Origin: Mermis nigrescens
Taxonomy: Eukaryota > Nematoda > Enoplea > Mermithida > Mermithidae
Direction: 5' to 3'
Assembly: GCA_036768485.1 (NCBI GenBank)
Contig: JAVLUZ010000154.1
Location: 6,492,512 to 6,556,511, forward strand
DNA: 64,000 nt
Positions 23,701 through 30,837 of this stretch are shown in pieces (positions within the stretch are counted from its first letter, which is position 1; the number at the start of each line of letters is the position of its first letter). A model generated the notes under the pieces. It saw nothing but the letters and a program-made list of their open reading frames with translations. It searched no databases and had not been told where the DNA came from. The translations under genes and the position numbers were made by a program.

Positions 23701-25800
23701 TCGCCAACTATGTTCGGTCTAAGGGAGGAAGTGACCTGCAACCTACGCCTCACCCATCTCGCAAATCCGCCCCTGATTCCACATGACCTGATTGCTATAT
23801 TTTTCGATGTTTTAGACTTTTGCAACAATCTATCAGGTATTTTTTCCATCAAGATCGTTCCAAATACTTTAAAATAAAATAAAATATGCCCATGTCGTTA
23901 CTAATTTCTCAAGAAAAGCTGAACCAGGTTAGCAAGAAACGCTGGCATTTATTCATTTTATGGAATTCTCATCATTGCTTAACCTTTTTATGTCTGCAGG
24001 ACTGATTCACAACATATTCATTTTTCAATTAAATTGAACGAAGTGGGATAAGAACTAATAAGTCTTATTCACATACATATAGCGGCTCAAAATTTTGGTT
24101 GGGGTCCCCGGCCATTTTAGGGGGGAATAACCTCCGATTTTTGGCCAAAAAGGCAAAAACACCTTAAAACGGCCAAAAATCGGGGAAGGGTCAAAAACGT
24201 TCTGGCTGGGGGATGGGAGGACGACCAACTTTGAGTAGAAAGATCCTCATCCCCCTGCTGTTACATCTATGCTCATACACGCTATCCCTCCCTCCACAAA
24301 AGTTTCAAGTTTCTTACCCGAGCAAGAAATTTTCATTCCCCACATTTTCACTCCCCAGGATCATCCAATTTTAAAAAATTGACAAAAATTTGATTGCTTT
24401 CCATAGCATTAATTCAATTTTTGAACTTTACACATTGATCGACCGGGTATTCGAAAGCGGCCGGTCAGAGCAGAACTGGGCATGGGCAAGAGTTTGCCCA
24501 ACTTCTCAAACACTGTTCATGAAATAATTGCAGATTTAAGCATCGATTTGTAAAAAAAGCAGACTTTGTATACTTCCTCAATCAAATTTTTGAAAAGCAG
24601 AAATGTTAGTTTCGAACTATCTCAAGGATTTGCCTACACATATACATGCAGACCCGTGTCCAGAAGGGGTAAAGGTAGGAGACATTCCCCCTAAATTTTT
24701 TTTTCAAAATTTTTAGGTATGGAACTATATAGGTTTTGGACGTTTCCCACCGTTAAAATGCTCAAATTTTTGGCGCTTCGCGCCATTAATTCAATCAGAA
24801 TTACTATCTACTACATATTTAAATCTGTTTCGAGATAAAATTTTTCGCGAGATCAAATTTTGAGCTTAAACGGAAAAAATGTTGAAAATTTCCGTTGCTT
24901 CACGCCAGCTATAATTAATGCATTGTTTATGTTCAGAAAGCAGCAAAATTGAGCTAAAAAGGATAAAAATTAAGCTAAAAAGGATAAAATGTCAAATGTT
25001 TTGACGCTCCACGCCAGGTACATAAATCGTGTATTGTGTATCGTTAGAAAGCTAAAAATTAAGCTTAAAGCGATAAAAATGTCAAAAAATTTCTGGCGCC
25101 TTGCGCCAGATTTCCTAGTATGTTCACGTTGCATTGTTTAAGATATAGAAGTGATCCAAACACACAAAACACATCAGAAATGTCGTTTAATACATAAAAT
25201 CTCTCATAAATGCATTCCTCGAAATAGGAAACTTTTTCTGACAAGTAACCCCAAAGAAAAAGATGAAAAATTCTTTAAGTGCATCTAAAAGTCCGCTAAA
25301 ACAGGTTCCTAGTAGACCATTGAGCTAGAAAAGCAAAATTTTCCGGCGATTGCTTGTGTCCACTTATTGCCATTTAAATCGCTAAAAGTTAAATTAGACA
25401 TGGTGAACACGTCAAATTTTTCAGGATTCATTTTCTCTGATGTTTTTGTTTAGTACAGAGATTTAAGTTCAAAAACAAAAGTTGATACGTTGTTCATGTA
25501 CTGAATCATGAGAAACCAATCATGCAGACAGTCTGAATGATAGATTTTGTGCATGATTATGAAAAACGGTGAAATTTTTTAAATTTTGTGAAAATTTTTC
25601 TTCGCCATTTTACAGAGCTCGTCGAGAAACGTTCAAAAAAGCCTTCATTTTCGCCTGGGGCTGCATACATGTAAGATGACCATCTTAGCTTAATTCATTG
25701 ACAAATAAATTGAGTGAGTAGCATATTGCTAATTATCTTACCGACTTGTAAAGAAAATTCTTCCTCCAACATTTAGCGATATCCATTCGTCTTCCGCCAT
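2638..25800 (-). CDS. KCTD9: KCTD9-like BTB/pentapeptide-repeat protein, 8 coding exons (whole gene)
   Basis: Coding exons on the minus strand, 5' to 3': 25800-25742, 22708-22626, 12591-12436, 10082-10015, 7758-7507, 6432-6327, 4504-4371, 2754-2638. Joined they are 975 nt, giving 324 aa and a TAA stop with no internal stop. All seven introns are GT-AG and all phases agree, which is strong internal proof. The BTB/POZ domain (about residues 6-125) holds [37 protein letters not shown] and VLEEAKFYG. Residues from about 160 are pentapeptide repeats (A(N/D)LXX pattern), then the tail [12 protein letters not shown] proteins of this type are known as oligomeric adaptors for CUL3 ubiquitin ligases; that role is inferred here from family. 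The vertebrate protein is about 389 aa with an N-terminal domain before the BTB. This gene model starts right at the BTB, with an in-frame TAA 36 nt upstream, so that domain is absent or encoded by an unseen alternative exon. The exon 2/3 junction has two equally phased acceptors (12593-12592 or three codons further in). Confidence 0.9.
3983..4308 (+). mobile_element. Two adjoining short family-A MITEs in KCTD9 intron 7
   Basis: The second copy, 4145-4308, is bounded by GTTTGTAC and GTCTGTAC (8 bp, one mismatch). The first copy (about 3983-4136) ends in CGTGTG immediately before it, with no clear duplication. Both carry AATTCTGGGGGT and the CCCCCACACGCC-type right end. Confidence 0.65.
4371..4504 (-). 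CDS. KCTD9: KCTD9 exon 7 (pentapeptide repeats)
   Basis: Acceptor TTTAAG, donor GTGCTT. It encodes [35 protein letters not shown] and AVLAGADLE. GSQMxGxNLRVA is a KCTD9 signature. It starts by completing the split Gly codon of exon 6 and ends in phase 0. Confidence 0.92.
4866..5660 (+). repeat. Family-D repeat (CATGCACACTGRGGGG), interrupted by a MITE
   Basis: Begins ACATGCACACTGAGGGGG, with GAACCATGAAAAAGCGTCAAAC further in and an AT-rich second half (TACAACGAATTAAGTATCAA). Related copies lie near 12970-13385, 23393-23680, 50295-50620 and 57511-57840. The right end near CGTGTGCATATATG is an inverted match to the left end. Non-coding. Confidence 0.6.
5047..5302 (+). mobile_element. hAT-like MITE, family A, inserted in a family-D repeat
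   Basis: Flanks ATCCAGGC (5039-5046) and ATCCTGGC (5303-5310) are an 8-bp duplication with one mismatch. Left end CACAGGTGGGCAGCACC. It interrupts the CATGCACACTGAGGGGG repeat that spans about 4866-5660. Confidence 0.75.
5928..6080 (+). mobile_element. Short family-A MITE
   Basis: Flanks CTCCTCAT (5920-5927) and CTCCTCAA (6081-6088). Short-subfamily body with GGTCTACAGTAATCTG in the middle and CCCACGCCCATGTGTG at the right end. Confidence 0.72.
6327..6432 (-). CDS. KCTD9: KCTD9 exon 6 (pentapeptide repeats)
   Basis: Acceptor TTTGCAG, donor G|GTAGAA. It encodes [27 protein letters not shown] and MAVLE. The pentapeptide register continues unbroken from exon 5 and CNFEDP is diagnostic of KCTD9. 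Confidence 0.9.
6531..6737 (+). repeat. Family-E MITE (ACATGYAACGGC ends)
   Basis: Starts ACATGCAACGGCTCGAAATT and ends TCTCCCTGTTATGAAC. Shares GACCTCCAATTTTTGGCCAAAAACG and TTCTGGCTTTGGGGGAT with copies at 10121-10336 and 24078-24270. Short inverted ends, no coding potential. Confidence 0.6.
6798..6956 (-). mobile_element. Short family-A MITE, reversed
   Basis: Perfect 8-bp target duplication ACTATAAG (6790-6797 and 6957-6964). Ends CACACATGGGCG and CTGCCCATGTATA. Lies in KCTD9 intron 5. Confidence 0.82.
6997..7274 (+). mobile_element. hAT-like MITE, family A
   Basis: Flanks GATCAGGA (6989-6996) and GATCAGGC (7275-7282), one mismatch. Left end CATAGGTGACCAGCACC. Starts only 41 bp from the previous copy, in the opposite orientation. 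Confidence 0.78.
7507..7758 (-). CDS. KCTD9: KCTD9 exon 5 (linker and first pentapeptide repeats)
   Basis: An 84-codon exon, phase 0 at both ends, with acceptor CTCAG and donor GTAAGA. It encodes the [14 protein letters not shown] linker and then repeats including [28 protein letters not shown] and [14 protein letters not shown]. Pentapeptide repeats fold as a right-handed square beta-helix. The protein was read from the sequence; the fold is family knowledge. Confidence 0.92.
8060..8221 (+). mobile_element. Degraded short family-A MITE
   Basis: AGCAACCGAATTCTGCGGGG at the left and CCCGCACGCCCACGTGTG at the right, with the GAGTCTACCATAATCTG centre of the short subfamily. No target duplication recognised. 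Confidence 0.55.
8930..9260 (+). repeat. Degenerate tandem repeat with GGCGC..GCGCC hairpin motif
   Basis: About four degenerate units of roughly 100 bp, each starting with a GGCGC-NNN-GCGCC-like motif (8931, 9027 degraded, 9132, 9236) and followed by AAATTTGACAT and CTCAAATTT. The 9236-9248 copy is the exact 13-mer GGCGCGAAGCGCC. Confidence 0.6.
9422..9650 (-). mobile_element. hAT-like MITE, family A, reversed
   Basis: Ends CACACCTGGGCG and CTGCCCACGTATG, with the family body in reverse (CTCGATAAGAAACGTTG). Flanks GTCCCAAC and GTTTTGAC match only in part. Lies in KCTD9 intron 4. Confidence 0.7.
10015..10082 (-). CDS. KCTD9: KCTD9 exon 4 (end of BTB)
   Basis: A 68-nt exon between TTCAG and GTAAAA encodes [13 protein letters not shown] and ends [12 protein letters not shown](R/K)F(F/Y)G is the standard KCTD9 sequence following the LRHGQ exon. 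It was found by following the expected protein, since it is too short to stand out as an open frame. Phase fits on both sides. Confidence 0.88.
10121..10336 (+). repeat. Family-E MITE, best-preserved ends
   Basis: Begins CATGTAACGGCTGG and ends CACCCTGTTACATG, so the outer CATGTAAC is repeated in inverted orientation. Lies in KCTD9 intron 3, about 40 bp upstream of exon 4, close enough to sit near that splice acceptor. Confidence 0.65.
10340..12330 (+). repeat. Long dispersed repeat, copy 1, rich in TGTAAAGTTTACA palindromes
   Basis: About 2 kb that is repeated at 14767-20400. The left part shares ATCATAGGTA and a GGTAGATAATAAA-type stretch; the right end shares GGGATTGTGGATT and GGGACTAGGAAAAAGCT. 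Inside, variants of the palindrome TGTAAAGTTTACA recur at intervals of roughly 120-150 bp (near 10524, 11620, 11757, 11778, 11898). Short open frames inside are not conserved between copies. Lies in KCTD9 introns 2 and 3, overlapping the exon 3 side only up to 12330. Confidence 0.65.
12436..12591 (-). CDS. KCTD9: KCTD9 exon 3 (BTB core)
   Basis: It encodes [20 protein letters not shown] and then [11 protein letters not shown], the best conserved stretch of the family. The donor is G|GTAGCT in phase 1. The 5' boundary is less certain: TTTGAAG at 12595-12592 is used here because a pyrimidine-rich run precedes it, but CCGAAG a few bases inward keeps the same phase. Confidence 0.88.
12970..13385 (+). 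repeat. Family-D repeat copy in KCTD9 intron 2
   Basis: Shares CATGCACACTGAGAAGG, CTTGAACCATGAAAAGGCGTC and TACAACGAATTAAGTATCAA with the 4866 copy. The right end AAGGTGCATGTATG is an inverted match to the left. Confidence 0.6.
13515..14705. mobile_element. Element with opposite terminal arrays of GTGCTCTAACGAGAC
   Basis: The left array (about 13523-13673) has eight copies of CGTTAKAGCAC in one orientation. The right array (about 14529-14700) has eight copies of GTGCTCTAACGAGA-type sequence in the other. The centre is about 850 bp of AT-rich DNA without a recognised frame and contains a 60-bp tandem duplication (14229-14288, then 14289-14348). The 9-bp repeat ATATAAATG occurs at 13506-13514 and 14706-14714, a possible target duplication. 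Non-autonomous DNA transposon of unknown superfamily (Mutator-like on the 9-bp hint); sits in KCTD9 intron 2. Confidence 0.7.
15484..16300 (+). repeat. Tandem array, units headed by GGCGCGAAGCGCC
   Basis: Units of about 120-220 bp (alternating longer and shorter) each begin AATTCGGCGCGAAGCGCCGG and run through GCATTACAAAAATTGT and CTAAACATCAA. Motif heads at 15487 (one base off), 15609, 15797, 16017 and 16139 (variant). The predicted frames 15495-15779 and 16067-16252 are array read-through, not genes. Confidence 0.8.
16440..17880. repeat. Tandem array of about 35-bp units (GGTTGCTGGGGTCYAAAAATC)
   Basis: Dozens of degenerate units with GGTTGCTGGGGTC and GTTGGTGGGCTCC variants. The array is interrupted by a MITE at 17233-17501. 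Orientation flips near 17603, after which units read GACCCCAGCAAC. The frame at 17625-17939 is the inverted array read in phase. Confidence 0.82.
17233..17501 (+). mobile_element. hAT-like MITE, family A, inside a tandem array
   Basis: Perfect target duplication GTTGCTGG (17225-17232 and 17502-17509), which is the unit motif of the surrounding array. It therefore landed in a pre-existing array and is younger than it. Left end CATAGGTGGG, right end GCCCACGTGTG. Confidence 0.85.
20283..21040. repeat. Large inverted repeat at the end of dispersed repeat copy 2
   Basis: 20283-20465 is repeated in inverse orientation at about 20860-21035 (ACACTTTCTCTAAGCAACG against CGTTGCACAGAGAAAGTGT, and AAAAAGATGAATATACTTGG against its complement). 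A unique-looking loop of about 400 bp separates them. No gene recognised in the loop. Confidence 0.65.
21041..21900. other. Non-coding AT-rich intron 2 sequence
   Basis: A TTATTA/TATA simple stretch at 21045-21075, then AT-rich sequence without open frames, recognisable repeats or splice-bounded coding. Nothing further seen. Confidence 0.5.
21905..22570. repeat. Composite repeat with CCAACCAACT stretch
   Basis: 21917-22200 is a G-rich/C-rich MITE-like sequence (GCACGTGGGGGGTTC to TGCATCTACGGGTGCATCC) between two copies of CAGGTGCAACC (21907 and 22211). 22355-22510 contains CCAACCAACT repeats like those at 36220-36460, ending near ATTACCCAGCTATG. No coding capacity. Exon 2 of KCTD9 begins about 60 bp further on. 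Confidence 0.5.
22626..22708 (-). CDS. KCTD9: KCTD9 exon 2 (BTB, KEPxSxLARMF)
   Basis: The acceptor is CTCAAG and the donor is G|GTGCTT. The exon encodes [17 protein letters not shown] and continues to a DE pair. It completes the split Arg codon from exon 1 and ends in phase 1. [11 protein letters not shown] matches the conserved BTB helix of KCTD9 proteins. The donor at 22625 was chosen because it alone gives the phase needed by the next exon; GTAAAC ten bases further on would break the frame. Confidence 0.8.
22788..23047. repeat. Snap-back inverted repeat (about 124-bp arms, 9-nt loop)
   Basis: The left arm 22788-22911 pairs with 22921-23047: GTTTTGAAAAATGAGCTCGC against its complement at the far end, and ATTATGAAGAGAATTAT against ATAATTCTCTTCATAAT nearer the centre. 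Very few mismatches, so it is recent. AACAATCATATT occurs just outside on both sides (22749-22760 and 23046-23056), perhaps the target duplication. Lies in KCTD9 intron 1. Confidence 0.85.
23393..23680 (+). repeat. Family-D repeat copy (shortened) in KCTD9 intron 1
   Basis: Starts ACATGCACACTGGGGG, keeps TACAACAAATTAAGTATTAAA and ends TTGACCGTGTGCATATATG. Internally deleted compared with the other copies. Confidence 0.58.
24078..24270 (+). repeat. Family-E MITE
   Basis: ATAGCGGCTCAAAATTTTGG at the left and CCCCCTGCTGTTACATCTATG at the right, with the shared GGCCAAAAATCGGGGAAGG type centre. Confidence 0.55.
24700..25130 (-). repeat. Degenerate GGCGCTTCGCGCC-bearing tandem repeat
   Basis: Exact hairpin motif at 24772-24784, with variants near 24901, 25007 and 25093 at about 100-bp spacing, interleaved with AAATTTTTGA and GCTAAAAATTAAGC. 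Resembles the array at 8930-9260 in inverse orientation. Confidence 0.6.
25131..25741. other. KCTD9 intron 1 proximal sequence
   Basis: AT-rich, without open frames. It begins with a family fragment also seen near 8640-8760 (CATTTTACAGAGCTCGTCGAGAAACG against its complement). The donor of exon 1 is at 25741. Confidence 0.4.
25742..25800 (-). CDS. KCTD9: KCTD9 exon 1 (start codon, BTB beginning)
   Basis: The exon encodes [19 protein letters not shown] plus two bases of an Arg codon, followed by the donor GTAAGA. The ATG has G at -3 and G at +4, a strong context. An in-frame TAA lies 36 nt upstream, so this is the likely translation start unless an upstream exon is spliced in. LNVGGR is the hallmark opening strand of KCTD-type BTB domains. 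Confidence 0.82.
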
Positions 25801-26348
25801 ATCGGAAATCGCTAAATTTATTACCTACCGATGGACTTATCTGAGGATATAACCAAATCATATAGAAAAATAATTTAACGATTGAGAATCCCGTGAGCTT
25901 TAAATTCAGCTGCTAGATTTGAAGATAAACATTTATTACTAATAGGTAGGATGAAACTTTGTTCACATTATAGTACCCATCAGCGTTTTTTAGCACGACT
26001 TCCGTTAGCACCAGTGCTGATAAAACTTTTTTCCATTATCATGGGATAGATAACATTAGCACACCAGTTTTTTACCTGTATAATACCTGCATATAGTGTC
26101 AGTAATGCAGGTCCTTTTCTGTTTTAATTTAGCCATTTAAGAATGCCATATTATGCATATCAATGTTTTTTCTACATCAATGTTTTTACTTTCAATAAAG
26201 TTATTTGAAAAGATAAGGAGGGGGCTAATGCATGAATTAAAAAAGAAGTTTTACGATCACTAGATCTGCACACTTTGTAAAGTCTGTCATACAGACAACT
26301 TAAATATGTGAGAATTAGGGCTGGGGGTCTGGGGTGGAGCGAATACCT

Positions 26349-26575
26349 ATGCGTGGGGGGTTTGAAAAGTATGCACCTCCAGAAACCAAAATACCCCCCT
26401 CCAGAATTCAATTTTTGAAAATGTTTTGTTTTTTCGCAATTTTTGGATGCCAATGGATAGTGCTCGATGAGTACGTTGTAAAGTGGTGTTTTTGTCGCCA
26501 TACAGACATTTTTAAGGCCATTTTTTGACCTTTGAAAAATCTTGCACCCCCAAAATTTTGGTGCCGCTCACCTAT
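26349..26575 (-). mobile_element. Family-A MITE, reversed, degraded ends
   Basis: CTATGCGTGGGGGGTTTG at one side and AAAATTTTGGTGCCGCTCACCTATAG at the other, with the family body reversed. No clear target duplication. Confidence 0.62.
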
Positions 26576-26758
26576 AGATTTAGGACACACATGGACAACC
26601 CGTACAACTTCATTCAACCTTTTATCGATGGGGACGGGGTCGGTATCAATGGGAATGGGTTTAAAATTAGTCGAACTTCGATCTCAAATTTCAATCTGGG
26701 GAAGAGGGCACGTGCCCTCTCCCTCCTGGATACAAAGCTCATTACCTATTGATTAGGT

Positions 26759-26860
26759 AATACTACTGATTACCTATTATAATTATTAATATTATTATTA
26801 GTAGTAGTACCTAGTAGTAGTACTTATTACTAATTCATTATTACCTATTAGCAGGCAAGT
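26759..26860. repeat. Imperfect ATT/AGT microsatellite
   Basis: TAATTATTAATATTATTATT, then AGTAGTAGTACCTAGTAG and similar trinucleotides. Lies upstream of KCTD9, beyond its start codon. Confidence 0.7.
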
Positions 26861-27389
26861 AGCTGTGGGGGAGGGGGTAGGGTTTACTGGTCCCCTAAAA
26901 TTTAGGAAATATGAGTCTATTTTGCAAGGATCTCCCCAAAGGATTTGATATGCATACCGCCAGGATGGATTTTAGCACACCTTTGAGCTAATAAACCCGG
27001 AATTTTGGGGCGCTTTTTCGCTTAATTTACTGTTTTTATATAACTATGGTCTTTCAAAGAGCCGAAATTTGAGTAACAAAATGCTGAATATGCCAAATTT
27101 TCGCATGCTCCGTCCTAAATTCAATATAAAACAAGCTAGAAATTTTTTAGCAGTGTCAAGCTTGGATGTTTATAAATCATTTCTGTGGCCATTTTATGCA
27201 ACTTTTTTGAATATGATTGAAATCAAAATAAATGTTTTAAGTCAGAAATTTAGATAATTTTTTAAAAACGCTCAAAAATACCATTATCTTTGCCTGTCTA
27301 CAAGTAGTTGATGAGATATACAGACTTTAAGGTATTATCCCCCCCGAATCCACAAGGCCAGTTACGTGCTTGCCAGTTAGGTTGACACC

Positions 27390-27670
27390 CATAGGTGGGC
27401 GGCACCAAAATTCTGGGGGCGCAACATTTTCAAAGGTAAAAAAATGGCCTTAAAATGGTGATATGGCGAAAAACACAATTTTTCAATGTTTCTCATCGAG
27501 AACAATCCATTACGTTTCTCATCGAGCACTATCCATTAGCATCAAAAGAATGCGCAAAAAAACAAAAAAAATTTTTCAAAAATTGGATTTTTGGGGGTAT
27601 TCTGGTTTCTGGGGGGTATTTTGGTTTCTGGGGGGTGCATACTCCCCAAACCCCCCCACGCCCAAGTGTG
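27390..27670 (+). mobile_element. hAT-like MITE, family A
   Basis: Perfect 8-bp duplication TTGACACC (27382-27389 and 27671-27678). Ends CATAGGTGGGCGGCACC and CACGCCCAAGTGTG. It has an internal duplication of the TTTCTCATCGAG.AC segment (27489-27535) and a doubled TTTGGTTTCTGGGGGG. Confidence 0.85.
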
Positions 27671-27799
27671 TTGACACCTACCCTGACTGAACCATGAATT
27701 ACGTTGACTATATACTTATACTCATAGGTAGGTCCACAGTTTACATGCATTATCAAAAACAATTAAGGCAGTGCTTAGATTGCCCGAGGGTTCATAATT

Positions 27800-29420
27800 G
27801 ACCAAAATGTAAAAGTCAAAGTTTATTGCAAAGTCAACAAAAGCAAGTAAAATTCAGGTAAGCACGTCACAATATGATAAAATGATCATTGTTCTCTTGA
27901 CTGAGGGGACATTAAGTATTGCATTGATAGAAACCCACTTTTTGGCTTTAAGGTAGTCCTGATTTGAAAGATATCTGTTGAAGAACAAATCATCTCGTCT
28001 GGAAGAAAATTCCATAGATATGGACCCTATTTGTAGAGGAGTATTTTTAGATATCCAAACGAAATTCTACCTGTTTTAAATATTTACAGCACGAGTATTG
28101 GATAATTGTGTAACAGTAAAAGTCATCAGGAACAATTTTTATCAAACCATGAAAAATTTATAAATTATATCTAGATCAAAAACAGTTCTACAAAATTCCA
28201 CCAAAAATTTTAATTTTAGAATCTGAAGCCAACGTGCATATGCATATCAATGAGTTCCATAACCATTTTAGTAAAATATCGTTGTACTTTTCGATATTTT
28301 TTACATCACATTTCTTATGAGGGTTTAAAATAAAGACATTGAATTCAAGGATAGTGCGAATAAATTGTTTGAACGCTAAAATTGAAGCTTCCGTATGCTT
28401 AATTTGAAATGATCGAAATATAAGTGACAAGCGAAAAAAAGCATTTTGGACTATACCTATTTCTAATATATAGACAAATTTAGAGTATCATTTAAGGTAA
28501 TACCTAAATCGCGAACCCTAATAGTTGTAGCAAGAAGTTTCTTATCACTTATAAAATAATAACACCAAGGATTATTATAGCCAACGTACAGAATTCGACA
28601 TTTGAGTACTGATAGGGGTAATAGCCACAATGCGGACCATTTGATAATATCAGAAAGAAGTTTTTGCAAAAGAGAGAAATCTGTTTATTTTGCATATATT
28701 TTAATGTCATCCGCAAAAGGAAAAATTTCAGTTTTTTTCACTATTACAAAGTTTTGTTAATCGCTAATATAAAGCAAAAATGAAAAAGGTCCCGAGACAC
28801 TTCCTTGGGGAACACCATTAATTACGTTTACTGATTGTGAAACTGATTTATCAAGCTAAAGACTCTGAGCACGATTTCTCAAAAAATCATAAATCCATTT
28901 CAAAAGATTATTAAAAATTCCGTCGTTAAATAATTCCGCAATCAACTTTGAACTTGGAATGGAATCAAAAACTTTCTGAAAATGTAAATGAATGAAGTCA
29001 ATTGGATCTTTATTATCTAATTTTTTACAATGTAGATGATCAGTATAACATAGCAGTTGGGAGTTTATACATATGATTTTTTGGTAAAAAGCCGAATTGA
29101 TATTTCGATAAAAGATCTGAATGTAAAATACACATCACAATTTTGTCTTTAATTATATTTTATATTATACGACATGAAACAAAGTGAGTGAAATAGGTCT
29201 AAACTTATCAGGTAGAGCTGGGTCGTTTTTTTAAAATTTGTATTACAAGATCATGTTTCCAAATAGCAGGCAACTTAGAAGTTGAAACCGATATTAGAAA
29301 TATCTTTTCTAAAGAATTTACTAGATAATTTGCCACTTTTTTTAAATAAAATTGGTGGAAGATTGTCAGGTACAACCATAGTTTCACAAGGTTGAAAGTT
29401 GAGGGAAAGTTAAATCCGTA
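27800..29420 (-). mobile_element. Degraded CR1/Jockey-like LINE, RT fragment
   Basis: Minus-strand reading gives LLSKYQFGFLPK, then [52 protein letters not shown] and CRILYVGYNNPW with VRDLGITLNDTL. These are the ordered reverse-transcriptase blocks of CR1/Jockey-group LINEs, with FADD as the catalytic box. Several frameshifts and stops break the frame, so it is inactive. It ends just downstream of NAA50 on the same strand. Confidence 0.8.
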
Positions 29421-29717
29421 AATTTGTGACCGACCACTAAACTCAGGTCAACTACGAAAAATAGTTCAAACATCCTATATATGTAAAATGTTTAATGCGG
29501 AAAACTGCATTTTTAGCACTTTTTACTTAATTCTGATTCGCTTCGTCACTTTTGTAGGTGAAAATATGAGAATTAATCCAATATTTTGACTTTCAAGATC
29601 ATTTTAACTCCTTTCTAGACATCTTATGGGTATACAAGACATAAATTTGCTAGTCGGCGCGAAGCGCCGTAAACATCTTAACATCTTTGTTACTTTCGTC
29701 CCCAAAAATCATGCGCA

Positions 29718-29723
29718 TTTATT
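29718..29723 (-). terminator. Poly(A) signal AATAAA downstream of NAA50
   Basis: TTTATT on the plus strand reads AATAAA on the minus strand, 62 nt past the NAA50 stop codon. This is a normal position for a short 3' UTR and supports transcription of the gene. No genomic A-tract follows the coding region, which argues mildly against a recent retrocopy. Confidence 0.55.
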
Positions 29724-29784
29724 CGTTAGTTAGTACGTACGTAGGTAGGAAGGATAGTAATCAGCGTGTTTAGCAACAGTGAAA

Positions 29785-30375
29785 TCACACAGCTTTGCCC
29801 TCAGTATCACACGAATGGCCGTTGAATAAGACTGGAATGACCGTTTGAGGCATGCGACCAGCACTAAGTGTCTTTTCCAGAACATAAGCATCAGTCGGCT
29901 CGATCCTCTTATAATAATTGCTCACTCGTTCTTTGATCTCAAATCCGAACCTTTTATAAAAGTTCAAAGCAGTCTCGTTGTTGACTTGGACGTGCAAGTA
30001 TACACTCTCAACGCCGCAGTTCCTTTCACAAAGCTGAAAGACGTGTTCCAGCATAGTACTGCCTAATCCCAGTCGTCTATACGCCGGCAAACAGCCCAGC
30101 GTCATTATGTACATCTTTTCTTTGTTATCCACTAATTCTCTTCGACAACACACTGCGCCAACCACTATATCGTTAAAATACGCCAGCTTGGCCAAATCCC
30201 CCGCATGCTGCACGTCTGAATAAAACTTGTCGTTGTAAACCACTGGAAATATGACCTGGTTAAGACGCCTCATTTGCCTTATGTTGTGATGAGTCACATC
30301 ACCGAGCTCAATTCGATCTTTTGAATTTGGAAACGCCGCTGGCATTTCTTCGACGTTGTTGCACGCCTGAGGCAT
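29785..30375 (-). CDS. NAA50: N-alpha-acetyltransferase 50 (NAA50/San), intronless
   Basis: An uninterrupted 196-aa frame. It transfers acetyl from acetyl-CoA to protein N-termini, mostly Met followed by a hydrophobic residue, and is the NatE catalytic subunit associated with the NatA complex; the insect ortholog is San (separation anxiety), needed for sister-chromatid cohesion. Seen here: RIELGDVTHHNIRQMRRLNQ, VIFPVVYNDKFY, KLAYFNDIVVGAVCCR, YIMTLGCLPAYRRLGLG (RRxGxG acetyl-CoA loop), YLHVQVNNETALNFYKRFGF and YYKRIEP. The family's catalytic Tyr and His appear kept (YIMTLG, YLHVQ). It is about 25 residues longer than the human protein, mainly a roughly 19-residue N-terminal leader; a TAA immediately precedes the ATG, and Met11 has a better start context. 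It lacks introns, so it is either an intron-poor native gene or an intact retrocopy. LINE debris lies just downstream on the same strand. Confidence 0.95.
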   Translation of the reverse strand: MPQACNNVEEMPAAFPNSKDRIELGDVTHHNIRQMRRLNQVIFPVVYNDKFYSDVQHAGDLAKLAYFNDIVVGAVCCRRELVDNKEKMYIMTLGCLPAYRRLGLGSTMLEHVFQLCERNCGVESVYLHVQVNNETALNFYKRFGFEIKERVSNYYKRIEPTDAYVLEKTLSAGRMPQTVIPVLFNGHSCDTEGKAV

Positions 30376-30391
30376 TTATAGCAAAGAGAGA

Positions 30392-30830
30392 CTAAATGTC
30401 GTGGCAACAAGTGAACAAACGATTTATCCGTGAAGGCTGATCAGCCACCTTTAATTCGAATTTGTGATTCGGATTGTCTGAACAGAAAAATGCAGAAAAT
30501 GTTTGATAGTTCAAAAGCGTCTGACAATGACACGAGTCTCGGACCCTGATGTAGGGGTAATATCCCCTCTCAGCCCCTCTATGGGAATGCGTGGGTTGAA
30601 CTGAAAATGAAGATTTCAATTTTTCAATAGGTAATTTTAAAATTGTTTCATCATCAATATAATCGATATACTCGTAAGTCAAATTAAAGATACTAGGCAC
30701 ATAACCTAGTATCAATGCAATATTGTCAGGACAAAAGCTATTATCGACAGTGAAGATAATCTTTATTAAGTACCTACTAGTTCAGCTTTTGTATAAGAAT
30801 CAAATTGAAAAATATTATCATGGTCTTTAG
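30392..30830. other. Region upstream of NAA50
   Basis: A 107-codon open frame (minus, 30392-30715) sits just upstream of NAA50 but resembles no known protein and is probably chance. This stretch should hold the NAA50 promoter and 5' UTR; no TATA box or other element could be assigned with confidence. Confidence 0.3.
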
Positions 30831-30837
30831 AGGCGGA

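Noticed and set aside
30392..30715. 107-codon frame upstream of NAA50 as an extra exon
   Set aside because: It has no similarity to NAA50 N-termini, and a stop immediately precedes the NAA50 ATG.
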